A stretch of DNA of 64,000 bases from Afipia sp. P52-10 (lineage in GTDB: Bacteria; Pseudomonadota; Alphaproteobacteria; Rhizobiales; Xanthobacteraceae), in assembly GCF_000516555.1 (NCBI RefSeq), contig NZ_AZSJ01000003.1:1979302-2043301 (forward strand), read 5' to 3'. A model generated the notes under the pieces. It was not told the DNA's origin and searched no databases. It saw nothing but the letters and a program-made list of their open reading frames with translations. Each line of letters begins with the position of its first letter. Positions within the stretch are counted from its first letter, which is position 1. This document shows positions 43,201-52,041 of the stretch, in pieces. A program made the position numbers and the translations under genes.

Positions 43201-44235
43201 ATGAGCACGCCGCAGAATTTCTCGTCTATTCCGGTCATCGATATTTCGGCCCTGTTCGGGAACGACGATCGGGACAAGCGCAGGGTTGCCGCAGAGCTCG
43301 GCGCTGCCGCGCGCGATGTCGGATTTCTCTACATCCGAGGCCACGGCATCGACGATGCGCTGTTCGAGCGCTTGATCGATGCCGCCAAGCGTTTCTTTGC
43401 GCAGCCGGTCGAAAAGAAGATGGAAGTCTATATCGGCCATTCGAAGAACCACCGCGGTTATGTGCCCGAGGGTGAGGAAGTGTTCGCGTCGGGCAGCAAG
43501 GACAAGAAGGAGGCTTACGATCTGTCCGCCGACCTGCCGGCGACGGATGCCGACTATCTCGCCGGAAATCCGCTGCTGGGGCCGAACCAGTGGCCGGATT
43601 GTCCCGGCTTTCGTGAGGCCGTCGGGACCTATTACGACGCGGTGTTCAAGCTCGGCCGCACGCTGATGCAGGGCTTCGCGCTCGCGCTCGGCGAAGCGCC
43701 GGACGTGTTCGACCGGCATCTCACCAAGCCGCCGAGCCAGCTCCGGCTGATCCACTATCCGTTCGATGCGTCGGCAGAGGATCGGATGGGGATCGGGGCG
43801 CACACCGACTACGAATGCTTCACGCTGCTGAAGTCCACCAGCAGCGGCCTCGAAGTGATGAATGGTGCCGGCGAATGGATCGATGCGCCGCCGGTGCCTG
43901 GTGCATTCATCGTCAATATTGGCGACATGCTCGAAATCATGACCAACGGCCACTTCGTTGCGACGTCACACCGTGTGCGCAAGGTGAAGGAGGAGCGCTA
44001 CTCGTTTCCGTTGTTCTTCTCGCTCGACTACCATACCGAGGTCAGGCCGCTGGACCGGTTCGTCAGCGCCCAGCGGCCGGCAAAACCCAGCCTTGTCGCG
44101 GGCGAGCACCTGTTCGCGCAGACCGCGCAGACCTTCAGCTATCAGAAGGCCAGGCTCGCGCGCGGCGAGATCGCCCTGCCGACGAACACTGTCGGGCTGT
44201 CGTCATTCGGACGGGACACGGCTGTATCCGCTTAA
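43201..44235 (+). CDS. 2-oxoglutarate/Fe(II)-dependent oxygenase, isopenicillin N synthase family
   Basis: Non-haem iron oxygenase of 344 residues. The Fe ligands are in GAHTDYECFTLL (HxD) and ATSHRVRK (second His). The 2-oxoglutarate Arg-x-Ser is RYSFPLFF. N-terminal VIDISALFG and GFLYIRGHGI are family features; the loop NHRGYVPEGEEVFASG is shared in part with ethylene-forming enzyme-like oxygenases (GYxxxGEEV). It presumably hydroxylates or oxidises a small substrate in the cytoplasm. GAGGAGA precedes ATG 43201. Last gene of the cluster, closed by a 15-bp hairpin. Substrate inferred only through the neighbouring binding protein. Confidence 0.85.
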   Translation: MSTPQNFSSIPVIDISALFGNDDRDKRRVAAELGAAARDVGFLYIRGHGIDDALFERLIDAAKRFFAQPVEKKMEVYIGHSKNHRGYVPEGEEVFASGSKDKKEAYDLSADLPATDADYLAGNPLLGPNQWPDCPGFREAVGTYYDAVFKLGRTLMQGFALALGEAPDVFDRHLTKPPSQLRLIHYPFDASAEDRMGIGAHTDYECFTLLKSTSSGLEVMNGAGEWIDAPPVPGAFIVNIGDMLEIMTNGHFVATSHRVRKVKEERYSFPLFFSLDYHTEVRPLDRFVSAQRPAKPSLVAGEHLFAQTAQTFSYQKARLARGEIALPTNTVGLSSFGRDTAVSA

Positions 44236-44264
44236 GCCTGAGCGGCGAAGTAAGGCGGTTCTCG

Positions 44265-44316
44265 TTCTGGTGAACCGTAATCTTCTGGTGAGCCATGTCT
44301 TCTGGTGAGCCATGTC
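44265..44316. repeat. Three tandem 17/18-bp repeats after the oxygenase gene
   Basis: TTCTGGTGAGCCATGTC occurs twice in direct tandem (44283-44299, 44300-44316). A diverged 18-bp copy with GAACCGTAA lies just before them (44265-44282). They lie between the oxygenase stop and its hairpin. Confidence 0.85.
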
Positions 44317-44335
44317 GTCGCACTGTCGGGGTTAT

Positions 44336-44370
44336 GAGGCGCTGCTGCCACGAATTGGCAGCAGCGCCTC
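44336..44370 (+). terminator. Strong hairpin closing the Hri1-like/binding-protein/oxygenase cluster
   Basis: Perfect 15-bp stem (GAGGCGCTGCTGCCA and its reverse complement) with a 5-nt loop CGAAT, about 100 bp after the oxygenase stop. Only a weak T-rich tail follows, so it might instead protect the 3' end. Confidence 0.7.
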
Positions 44371-44426
44371 TGTATCGTTGTCCGAGGAACGGCGATCGGC
44401 CGGTTCCCGAACGAGGAGACGATGCC

Positions 44427-44837
44427 GTGGATATCCAGTGTCCGTGTGGAGCGGTGCAGCTTCGCATCAGCAGCGCGCCGGTTGCCCAATTCTGGTGTCA
44501 TTGTGCGGATTGTCGGCGCGTGCACAACGCGGCCTATGTTGGCGAGTCGCTCTATCCGGCGGAGAGCGTCGCGGTACTGAGCGGAGAGACCATCGCCTTC
44601 ACCTTGCGGACGACGCCGCGCGTCTCCTGTGCACGCTGCGGTTCGCGGCTGTTTGCCGATCTGACCGACATCGGCATGCGCGGCGTCAGCGGCACGCTGC
44701 TGCCCGAGGAGGCGTTCGATCCGCAACTGCATATCCATTGTCGGGAAGCGGTCGCGCCGGTGCGGGATGGACTGCCGCATTATCAAACCAAGCCGGTCGC
44801 CTTCGGCGGCGAAGACGACGCCATGATGGCGTGGTGA
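44427..44837 (+). CDS. GFA family protein (DUF636)
   Basis: Zinc-binding protein of 136 residues of the glutathione-dependent formaldehyde-activating (GFA) family. The cysteine pairs are QCPCGAVQL near the start, WCHCADCRRVHNAAYV, and VSCARCGSRLFADLTDIG. Most members are not proven formaldehyde enzymes; thiol chemistry is plausible. The start GTG at 44427 is 8 nt after GAGGAGA; the frame is open upstream but reads through the hairpin. Independent of the cluster before it because of the terminator. Confidence 0.85.
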   Translation: MDIQCPCGAVQLRISSAPVAQFWCHCADCRRVHNAAYVGESLYPAESVAVLSGETIAFTLRTTPRVSCARCGSRLFADLTDIGMRGVSGTLLPEEAFDPQLHIHCREAVAPVRDGLPHYQTKPVAFGGEDDAMMAW

Positions 44838-44952
44838 CGAGACGCGTCCCTTCACGGTTGCCGGTGCCGATCTGCGGAACGTTCTAAAAACGCGGCTTTC
44901 CCTTCTGGCGCGTCGTGCTTAGAACCGGGTCTGGAACAAGCAAAACCAGACA

Positions 44953-46002
44953 ATGGTCATGGGCATGAAAAACGTCTTCTACGTGAAATACCTGTCGGAT
45001 GATGTCTTCAAGGAAATCGTCGCGGAGGAGAGCAGCATCAAGCTGACGCGGCTGGACAATGACAGTCCTGAGGCGGAGGCGAATCCGGTGCTGGCGACGG
45101 CCCATGCCTATCAGATCGGCGCCTCGCGCGACGAGATCGCGCCGCAATACCACGCGACGGCGGAGTTGCTGGCGCGCTGCCCGAAGCTGCTGGTGGTGTC
45201 CAGCAACGGCGCCGGCTACGACACGGTGGATGTGGATGCCTGCACCAAGGCCGGCGTGCTGGTTCTCAACCAGGCGGGCGGCAATGCGCAGTCTGTCGCC
45301 GAGCATGCGCTCGGCATGATGCTGACGCTGTCGAAGCGCATCGTCGAGGTCGACAAGGCATTGCGCCGCGAGGGACCGTTCGAGCGCATCAACTACAAAG
45401 GCGGCGAAACTTATGGCAAGACCGTCGGTATCATCGGCATCGGCCATACCGGCGGCCGGCTGGCCGCGATGTGCCGAAGCGCGCTGAACATGACCGTGCT
45501 CGCCTACGATCCCTATCTCGGCGACAACGAGATCACCGCCCGCGGCGCGAAGAAGGTCAAGCTCGAACAATTGCTCAAGCAGTCGGACTTCGTGTCGGTG
45601 CATTGCCCGCTGAACGACGAGACCCGCAACATGATCGGCGAGGCGCAGTTCGCGATGATGCAGCCGCACGCGATCTTCGTCACCACGGCGCGCGGCTTCA
45701 TTCATGACGAAAAGGCGCTGGAAGAGGCGCTGCGCGCGCGCACCATCGCCGCCGCCGGTCTCGACGTGTGGATGAAGGAGCCGCCGCCGCACGACCATCC
45801 GCTGATGCAGTTCGACAACGTGGTGGTCAGTCCGCATACCGCAGGCGTGACGCGCGATGCCCGCCGCAACATCGCGAAGATCGCCGCCGAACAGTTGATC
45901 GAGACCCTGGCGGGCCGGCGTCCGCCGCGGATTATCAATCCGGAAGTCTGGCCGGTCTATGCGAAGCGGTTCGAGCAGGAGTTCGGCCGCGCGCCGGGCT
46001 GA
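44953..46002 (+). CDS. D-2-hydroxyacid dehydrogenase
   Basis: NAD-dependent D-isomer 2-hydroxyacid dehydrogenase, 349 residues, phosphoglycerate-dehydrogenase-like. Rossmann motif GIIGIGHTGGRLA, catalytic Arg in VTTARGFIHD, and His in VVSPHTAGVTRDARRNIAK; the Glu region reads DVWMKEPPP. The substrate domain contains SNGAGYDTVDVDACTKAGVLVLNQAGGNAQSVAEHALGMM. Three in-frame ATGs lie in the first 13 bases (44953, 44959, 44965); no strong ribosome site chooses among them. Single gene; a second homologue ends the window at 63309. Substrate unknown. Confidence 0.87.
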   Translation: MVMGMKNVFYVKYLSDDVFKEIVAEESSIKLTRLDNDSPEAEANPVLATAHAYQIGASRDEIAPQYHATAELLARCPKLLVVSSNGAGYDTVDVDACTKAGVLVLNQAGGNAQSVAEHALGMMLTLSKRIVEVDKALRREGPFERINYKGGETYGKTVGIIGIGHTGGRLAAMCRSALNMTVLAYDPYLGDNEITARGAKKVKLEQLLKQSDFVSVHCPLNDETRNMIGEAQFAMMQPHAIFVTTARGFIHDEKALEEALRARTIAAAGLDVWMKEPPPHDHPLMQFDNVVVSPHTAGVTRDARRNIAKIAAEQLIETLAGRRPPRIINPEVWPVYAKRFEQEFGRAPG

Positions 46003-46220
46003 GCGATCGAACGCGTGGCCGGCTCAGTTGGCTGGTTATTCCGGGGGCCTCACACCCGTCTTGAGGACCCCTCAGCCTATTGCCTGCTACCGCCGACCTT
46101 TGCATAACATCACCGTCACAAGCGTTGTGAGCGGGGCAGCCGCGGCCGTCCTTGCAGGCTATCGGGTCGTTTGCGTTGCGGCTTGCGGTTGATGCCGGCT
46201 CACCTCTGAGGGCAGTGAGC

Positions 46221-46895
46221 GTGATTTCTGCGGAACAGTTTCGGCGCATTGCATTCTGGTCCAGCGAACTGACCGAGACGGAGTTCGAGCGCGCGCGGCG
46301 TGGCACGGTCGAGCGGACCTATTCGAAAGGCTCGTACATCTGCCATCGCGGCGACAGGCTGGATGTCTGGATCGGTGTCGCGGAGGGGCTGCTCAAGCTC
46401 GGCACGATGTCCGAGACCGGCAAGGATGTCACGCTCACCGGCTTGCGCACCGGCGTCTGGTTCGGCGAAGGCAGTGTGCTGAAGGATGAGCCTCGGCAAT
46501 ACGACCTCGCCGCGCTTCGCGACACTCGGCTTGCGCTGATGAGCCGGCCCACCTTCCTTTGGCTGTTCGAGAACAGCGTCGGCTTCAACCGTTTTCTGGT
46601 GCGGCAGCTCAACGAGCGGCTGGGACAATTCATCGCACTGGTGGAATACGATCGCACCTTCAACGCGACCGCGCGGTTGGCACGCAACATCGCCTGGCTG
46701 TTCAACCCGGTGCTTTATCCGCAAGGCGAGAGCTATCTCGAGATCAGCCAGGAAGAGATGGGGCTGCTGTCGGGGATATCGCGGCCGGCAGCCAGCGAGG
46801 CCTTGAAGACCCTGGAAGCCCGGGGACTGATCAAGCGCGAGCGGATGGGGATCGTGGTTCGGGATCCGGCAAAGCTGCTCCAGCAGCGCGACTAG
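46221..46895 (+). CDS. Crp/Fnr family transcriptional regulator
   Basis: Regulator of 224 residues with an N-terminal cyclic-nucleotide-binding-like domain (KGSYICHRGDRLDVWIGVAEGLLKL, GVWFGEGSVLK) and a C-terminal winged helix (ISQEEMGLLSGISRPAASEALKTLEARGLIKRER). No cysteine cluster of the FNR type is visible, so it is probably not an oxygen sensor. GTG at 46221 is chosen, 8 nt after TGAGGG; GTG 46215 and an upstream ATG are alternatives. It precedes the acyl-CoA ligase and Liv operon by about 200 bp and may control it. Confidence 0.85.
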   Translation: MISAEQFRRIAFWSSELTETEFERARRGTVERTYSKGSYICHRGDRLDVWIGVAEGLLKLGTMSETGKDVTLTGLRTGVWFGEGSVLKDEPRQYDLAALRDTRLALMSRPTFLWLFENSVGFNRFLVRQLNERLGQFIALVEYDRTFNATARLARNIAWLFNPVLYPQGESYLEISQEEMGLLSGISRPAASEALKTLEARGLIKRERMGIVVRDPAKLLQQRD

Positions 46896-47098
46896 CGCTC
46901 GCTCAAAACCTTCTCTCCCACACGTAGCCAACCACCCGCCTATTTGTCTGTCAAGCTGGACCTTGTTGGGAGATTGGCCGGGTGTAAGGTGAGCTACCTT
47001 ATGCGGAATACGCGGGGGAGAGCCCGCGAACCCGCATCAATCAAGAACAACACGCGCGAACCAACGTGCCGGAAGCGATACGGGAGGGAGTGCGCTCA

Positions 47099-49069
47099 AT
47101 GTCGGTTGGTGGATCGTTGGATACGTTCCCCAAGCTGCTTCGCCGCAATGCGGCCCGGTTCGGCAAACAGCCGGCCTTTCGGCACAAGGATCTCGGCATC
47201 TGGCAGACATGGAGTTGGGCCGAGACGCTCGACAATGTGTGCGCCTACGCGATCGGTTTGCAGCGGCTCGGGCTGAAACAGGGCGACACGATCGCGATCG
47301 TCGGCGCCAATCGGCCGAGGCTGTATTGGACGGTGCTGGCTGCGCAGATGCTGCGCGCGATTCCCGTGCCGGTCTATTCCGACGCCGTGGCCGATGAGCT
47401 CGCCTATGTGCTCGGCCATGCGGATGTCAGCTTCGTCGCGGCGCAGGACCAGGAGCAGGTCGACAAGGTGCTGTCGATCTCCGGGCGCGTGCCGCGTCTG
47501 CGGCAGATCGTCTATGACGAGCCGCGCGGCCTGCGTGACTACGATCACGCACGGCTGGTGCCGATCGAGCAGGTGATCGCCGAGGGGCGGGCGTTGCTTG
47601 CGGCCGATCCGTCGCGCGCGGCTGACGCCGATGCCTTGATCGATCAGGGGGACGGCTCGGACATCTCGATCATTCTCTATACGTCCGGCACCACCGGCAC
47701 ATCCAAGGGCGTCGTCTTGTCGGCGAAGGGCTGCATCGACGCGGCGACCGACACGGTCACCTTCGACAGGTTGACGGAGAAGGATGTCGCGCTGGCCTAT
47801 CTGCCGCTGGCGTGGGTCGGCGATCATTACCTGAATTACGCGCAAGGGCTCGTGTCCGGCTTCTGCATGGCGTGTCCGGAGGGGCCTGAGACGGTGGAGC
47901 AGGATCTGCGGGAGATCGGCCCGACCTTCTACTTCGCCCCGCCGCGCGTGTTCGAGACCATGCTGACGCGGCTGATGATCCGCATGGAGGATGCGGCGGC
48001 GATCAAGCGGCATATCTTTCATTACTTCTTGAAGGTGGCCCGGCGGCATGGCGAAGCCATCCTCACCGGCAAGCCGGTGCCGCTGTCGGGACGGCTGATG
48101 TATACGCTCGGCCGGCTGCTGGTCTATGAGCCGCTGAAGAATGTGCTTGGGCTGTCGCGGGTGCGCGTCGCCTATACGGCGGGCGAGGCGATCGGTCCGG
48201 ACCTGTTCGTGTTCTACCGGTCGATCGGGCTGAATCTCAAGCAGCTCTACGGCCAGACCGAAGCGTTCCTCTACGTCACCTGCCAGCCGGATGGTGAAAT
48301 CTACGCCGATACGGTCGGGCCGCCGGCACCGAATGTCGATATCCGCATCGCCGAGTCCGGCGAGGTCCAGTTCCGCTCGCCCGGCATGTTCGTTCAGTAT
48401 TTCAAGGACAGTGCGAAGACTGCGGAGGCGATGACGCCGGACGGCTACGTGAAGACCGGCGATGCCGGCTTCTTCGACGAGAAGACCGGACACCTGAAGA
48501 TTGTCGATCGTGCCAAGGACGTCGGCCGTCTCAAGGACGGCACCATGTTCGCGCCGAAATATCTCGAAAACCGGCTGAAGTTCTTCCCGAACATCAAGGA
48601 GGCTGTGACGTTCGGCGACGGCCGCGACTTCGTTGCCGCGATGATCAACATCGACCTGACGGCGGTCAGCAACTGGGCCGAGCGCAACAACATCGCCTAC
48701 AGCTCCTATCAGGAGCTGGCGGCGCATCCGCAGGTCTATGACATGGTGGCGAAGGACATCGCCGCGATGAACCACCTTCTCGCGCAGGAGAAGGTGATGG
48801 CCGGCGCCCAGGTGCAACGCTTCCTGATCCTGCATAAGGAGCTTGACGCAGACGATGGCGAGTTGACACGCACGCAGAAGGTGCGCCGCGGCTTCGTCGC
48901 CGAACGATATGCGCCATTGCTGGCTGCGTTCTACAGCGGAGCGCAGGAGGCTGACATCAACACCGAGGTCACCTTCGAGGATGGTCGCAAGGGCCGGATC
49001 GTGGCGCGGCTGAAGATCCGCGATCTGCGCCCCGAGGCGCTGCCGGCAGGTCTGGAGAAGGCGGCATGA
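47099..49069 (+). CDS. Long-chain acyl-CoA synthetase (AMP-binding)
   Basis: ANL-superfamily acyl-CoA ligase of 656 residues, making acyl-CoA from a carboxylic acid with ATP. The P-loop YTSGTTGTSKGV is near residues 193-204, then QLYGQTEAF, GYVKTGDAGFFDE and the C-terminal hinge VDRAKDVGRLKDGTMFAPKYLEN. The length is in the range of long-chain ligases of the FAA/bubblegum group. It starts at MSVGGS after GGGAGGGAG; the longer frame is not needed. Its TGA overlaps the ATG of livG by 4 bp, so transport and activation are coupled. Confidence 0.88.
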   Translation: MSVGGSLDTFPKLLRRNAARFGKQPAFRHKDLGIWQTWSWAETLDNVCAYAIGLQRLGLKQGDTIAIVGANRPRLYWTVLAAQMLRAIPVPVYSDAVADELAYVLGHADVSFVAAQDQEQVDKVLSISGRVPRLRQIVYDEPRGLRDYDHARLVPIEQVIAEGRALLAADPSRAADADALIDQGDGSDISIILYTSGTTGTSKGVVLSAKGCIDAATDTVTFDRLTEKDVALAYLPLAWVGDHYLNYAQGLVSGFCMACPEGPETVEQDLREIGPTFYFAPPRVFETMLTRLMIRMEDAAAIKRHIFHYFLKVARRHGEAILTGKPVPLSGRLMYTLGRLLVYEPLKNVLGLSRVRVAYTAGEAIGPDLFVFYRSIGLNLKQLYGQTEAFLYVTCQPDGEIYADTVGPPAPNVDIRIAESGEVQFRSPGMFVQYFKDSAKTAEAMTPDGYVKTGDAGFFDEKTGHLKIVDRAKDVGRLKDGTMFAPKYLENRLKFFPNIKEAVTFGDGRDFVAAMINIDLTAVSNWAERNNIAYSSYQELAAHPQVYDMVAKDIAAMNHLLAQEKVMAGAQVQRFLILHKELDADDGELTRTQKVRRGFVAERYAPLLAAFYSGAQEADINTEVTFEDGRKGRIVARLKIRDLRPEALPAGLEKAA

Positions 49070-49851
49070 GATCGCCGGATGTCGACGACATTCTGCTGAA
49101 CGTGGACGGGGTTTCGCTCGCCTTCGGCGGTGTGAAGGCTCTGACCGACGTCTCGTTCAACATCAAGAAGGGCGAAATCCGCGCGATCATCGGCCCGAAC
49201 GGCGCCGGCAAGACGTCGATGCTGAATGTCATCAATGGCTTCTATCATCCCAATCGCGGCGCCATCACGTTCAAGGGAAAGACACGGCCGCAGATGCGCC
49301 CCTATGAGGCCTCACGCGGCGGCATCGCCCGGACGTTTCAGAACGTGGCGCTATTCAAGGGCATGACCGCGCTCGATAACATCATGGCCGGGCGTACGCT
49401 GAAGATGAATCGGGGCCTATTCTGGCAGGCGCTTCGCTTCGGACCTGCGCTGCGCGAGGAGCTCGAGCATCGCCGCCGGGTCGAGGAGATCATCGATTTT
49501 CTAGAAATCGAAGCGATCCGCAAGGTGCCGGTGGCGCGGCTACCGTATGGCTTGCAGAAGCGGGTCGAGCTGGGCCGGGCTTTGGCGATGGAGCCGGACC
49601 TGCTGCTGCTGGACGAGCCGATGGCGGGCATGAACCTCGAAGAGAAGGAGGACATGTCGCGCTTCATCATCGACGTGAACGACTATTACGGCACCACCAT
49701 CGCCCTGATCGAGCACGACATGGGCGTCGTGATGGATCTGTCGAACCGCGTCGTAGTGCTCGACCATGGCATCAAGATCGCCGACGGCACGCCGGATCAG
49801 GTCAAGGCGGATCGGGCGGTGATCGACGCTTATCTCGGCGTAGCGCATTAG
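49066..49851 (+). CDS. livG: Branched-chain-type ABC transporter ATPase LivG
   Basis: ABC ATPase of 261 residues. Walker A GPNGAGKT at 43-50, Q-loop AIARTFQNVALFKGMTALDNIMAG, signature LPYGLQKRVELGRAL, Walker B LLLLDEPMAGMN, H-loop IALIEHDMGVVMDL. LivG-type subunits energise hydrophobic amino-acid transporters (HAAT family). ATG overlaps the ligase stop. Given its ligase neighbours the substrate is more likely an aromatic or fatty acid than a branched-chain amino acid. The following permease begins 11 bp on. Confidence 0.93.
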   Translation: MRSPDVDDILLNVDGVSLAFGGVKALTDVSFNIKKGEIRAIIGPNGAGKTSMLNVINGFYHPNRGAITFKGKTRPQMRPYEASRGGIARTFQNVALFKGMTALDNIMAGRTLKMNRGLFWQALRFGPALREELEHRRRVEEIIDFLEIEAIRKVPVARLPYGLQKRVELGRALAMEPDLLLLDEPMAGMNLEEKEDMSRFIIDVNDYYGTTIALIEHDMGVVMDLSNRVVVLDHGIKIADGTPDQVKADRAVIDAYLGVAH

Positions 49852-49861
49852 GAGTTGTCGC

Positions 49862-50791
49862 TTGATCGCATTCGGCCAGTTTCTCGAGGTGCTCATCGGC
49901 GGTCTGCTCTCCGGCGTTCTGTACTCGCTGGTTGCGCTCGGCTTCGTGCTAATCTTCAAGGCCTCCGGCGTGTTCAATTTCGCGCAAGGGGCGATGGTGC
50001 TGCTTGCGGGGCTTGCCCTGGTTCGCACGCTGGATTTTCTGGTGGCGCATGGCCTGCCGTTCTGGGGCGCGGTGATCCTCGGCCTGCTGTTCGCCGCCGC
50101 CGTCATGGCGCTCGCTGCCTTCGTCATCCAGCGTTATGTGCTCGGGCCGCTGGTCAACCAGGACGCGTTGACGCTCTTCATGTCGACGATCGGCATCACC
50201 TTCGTCCTCGAAGGGCTGTCGCAGATGGTGTTCGGCGCGGAGAATTATTCGCTCAAGCTGTTTCCGACCGACGCCTGGTTCCTGTTCGAGAGCACGTTTC
50301 CTGGCGGCATCCTGGTCAGCAAGCTCGATGTCTGGGGCGGGCTGATCGCGGGCATCCTCGTCGTCGGGCTGGCGATCTTCTTCCAGCGGACCAAGACCGG
50401 CCGCGCGCTGCGGGCGGTCGCGGACGATCACACGGCCGCGCAGTCGGTCGGCATTCCGATCGCGTGGATCTGGTTCGTGGTGTGGCTGGTCGCAGGGCTC
50501 GTCGCGCTGGTCGCTGCGACCGTGTGGGGCACCAAGCTCGGCGTGCAGTTCTCGATCACGTTCCTGGCGCTGAAGGCGCTGCCGGTGCTGATCATCGGCG
50601 GCTTCACCTCCATTCCCGGCGCGATCGTCGGCGGGCTGATCATCGGTGCCGGCGAGAAGCTCGCGGAGGTCTATCTCGGCCCTTCGATCGGCGGCGGCAT
50701 CGAATACTGGTTCGGCTTCGTGCTGGCGCTGGCGGTGTTGATGGTGCGGCCGCAGGGGCTGTTCGGCGAGCGGATCATCGAGCGGATCTGA
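49862..50791 (+). CDS. livH: Branched-chain-type ABC transporter permease LivH
   Basis: Inner-membrane permease of 309 residues with about eight hydrophobic segments. Family landmarks are GLLSGVLYSLVALGFVLIFKASGVFNFAQG at the start, SVGIPIAWIWFVVWLVAG in the middle, KALPVLIIGGFTSIPGAIVGGLIIG near the end. It starts at TTG 49862, 8 nt after GGAG within the stop region of livG, which fits translational coupling. A longer alternative frame through this gene is a shadow. Pairs with livM to form the pore. Confidence 0.92.
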   Translation: MIAFGQFLEVLIGGLLSGVLYSLVALGFVLIFKASGVFNFAQGAMVLLAGLALVRTLDFLVAHGLPFWGAVILGLLFAAAVMALAAFVIQRYVLGPLVNQDALTLFMSTIGITFVLEGLSQMVFGAENYSLKLFPTDAWFLFESTFPGGILVSKLDVWGGLIAGILVVGLAIFFQRTKTGRALRAVADDHTAAQSVGIPIAWIWFVVWLVAGLVALVAATVWGTKLGVQFSITFLALKALPVLIIGGFTSIPGAIVGGLIIGAGEKLAEVYLGPSIGGGIEYWFGFVLALAVLMVRPQGLFGERIIERI

Positions 50792-50800
50792 GGAGGACGG

Positions 50801-51928
50801 ATGCTTTACCGCGAGGCAGGCCAGTTCAAGACCACCTACGCCCAGGACATGGCGATGTTTTCGATTCGCCAGGATCGGCTGGCGTTCGCGCTGTTGCTTG
50901 CGGCCGTGTTCATCGGCGTGCCGCTGCTTGCCAGCCTGCACGCCTGGCCGTTCGGCAACGAGTATCTGATCCGCGCGATTCTGATCCCGTTCCTGATCCT
51001 GTCGCTGGCGGCGATCGGCGTGAACATCCTGGTCGGCTATTGCGGGCAGATCTCGCTCGGCAGCGGCGCGTTCATGGCGGTGGGAGCCTACAGCGCCTAC
51101 AAGTTCGGGACCGGCATCCATATTCCGCTGACCGCGCTTGGGACGACGATCGCGATCCCGCCGCTGCCGGTGCTGCTCTCGATCCTGCTGGGTGGATTGA
51201 TGGCCGCCTTGGCGGGCATTCTGTTCGGGATACCGAGCCTGCGCATCAAGGGACTTTATCTTGCGGTGGCGACGCTGGCGGCGCAGTTCTTCTTCGACTG
51301 GGTGTTCCTGCGCGTGCCGTGGTTCACCAACTACTCCTCGTCGGGCTCCGTCAACGCCCCGGCGCTGACGTTCTTCGGCGCCACGCTGAACTCGCCGATC
51401 GAGCGGTACTTCATCTGCCTGATCTTCGTCACGGCCTTCGCGCTGCTCGCCAAGAACCTCGTGCGCGGCAACATCGGCCGGCAATGGATGGCGATTCGCG
51501 ACATGGATATCGCCGCAGAGCTGATGGGCATCCGTCCGCTCTATGCCAAGCTGACCGCCTTCGCCGTGTCGTCGTTCATCGTCGGCGTCGCCGGCGCGCT
51601 GTGGGCGTTCGTCTATCTCGGCTCGTGGGAGCCGCTCGCCTTTTCGATCGATCGCTCGTTCCAGTTGTTGTTCATGGTGATTATCGGCGGGCTGGGCTCG
51701 ATCCTCGGCGCGTTCCTGGGCGCCGCCTTCATCCTGGTGCTGCCGATCGCGCTCGATCAGATCCCACATGCGCTCGGCATTCCGGTCTCGGTCGAAACGG
51801 TCTCACTGCTGACTTTCGTCGTGACCGGCGCGCTCATCTGTTATCTCCTGATCGTCGAGCCGCATGGCTTTGCGCGACTGTGGTCGACGGCGAAGGAGAA
51901 GTTGCGGCTGTGGCCTTACCCGTACTGA
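50801..51928 (+). CDS. livM: Branched-chain-type ABC transporter permease LivM
   Basis: Second permease, 375 residues, with about ten hydrophobic segments. NILVGYCGQISLGSGAFMAVGAYSAYKFG is the LivM hallmark, then AVATLAAQFFFDWVF, GRQWMAIRDMDIAAELMG and GGLGSILGAFLGAAFI. GAGGAGG precedes its ATG, 9 bp after livH. The C-terminus ends FARLWSTAKEKLRLWPYPY, typical of this subfamily. Complete operon order: ligase, G, H, M, K, F. Confidence 0.93.
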   Translation: MLYREAGQFKTTYAQDMAMFSIRQDRLAFALLLAAVFIGVPLLASLHAWPFGNEYLIRAILIPFLILSLAAIGVNILVGYCGQISLGSGAFMAVGAYSAYKFGTGIHIPLTALGTTIAIPPLPVLLSILLGGLMAALAGILFGIPSLRIKGLYLAVATLAAQFFFDWVFLRVPWFTNYSSSGSVNAPALTFFGATLNSPIERYFICLIFVTAFALLAKNLVRGNIGRQWMAIRDMDIAAELMGIRPLYAKLTAFAVSSFIVGVAGALWAFVYLGSWEPLAFSIDRSFQLLFMVIIGGLGSILGAFLGAAFILVLPIALDQIPHALGIPVSVETVSLLTFVVTGALICYLLIVEPHGFARLWSTAKEKLRLWPYPY

Positions 51929-52041
51929 AGGTGAGGTTTCGAACGCACGGTTAGCCTGTGATGTGAGCAGCAGGCGGTACTGAGGATAAACAAGCTCGCA
52001 GGAAGCGACCGGCGGCGTCGCCGGGAAACAAGGAGGAAGCG

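Noticed and set aside
49949-51769. 606-codon minus-strand frame opposite livH/livM
   Set aside because: Gln/Arg/Asp/His-rich antisense frame without family features.
49855-51954. 699-codon plus-strand frame through livH and livM
   Set aside because: Out-of-frame reading of two clear permeases with their own ribosome sites; composition is Arg/Ala/Gly with no motif.
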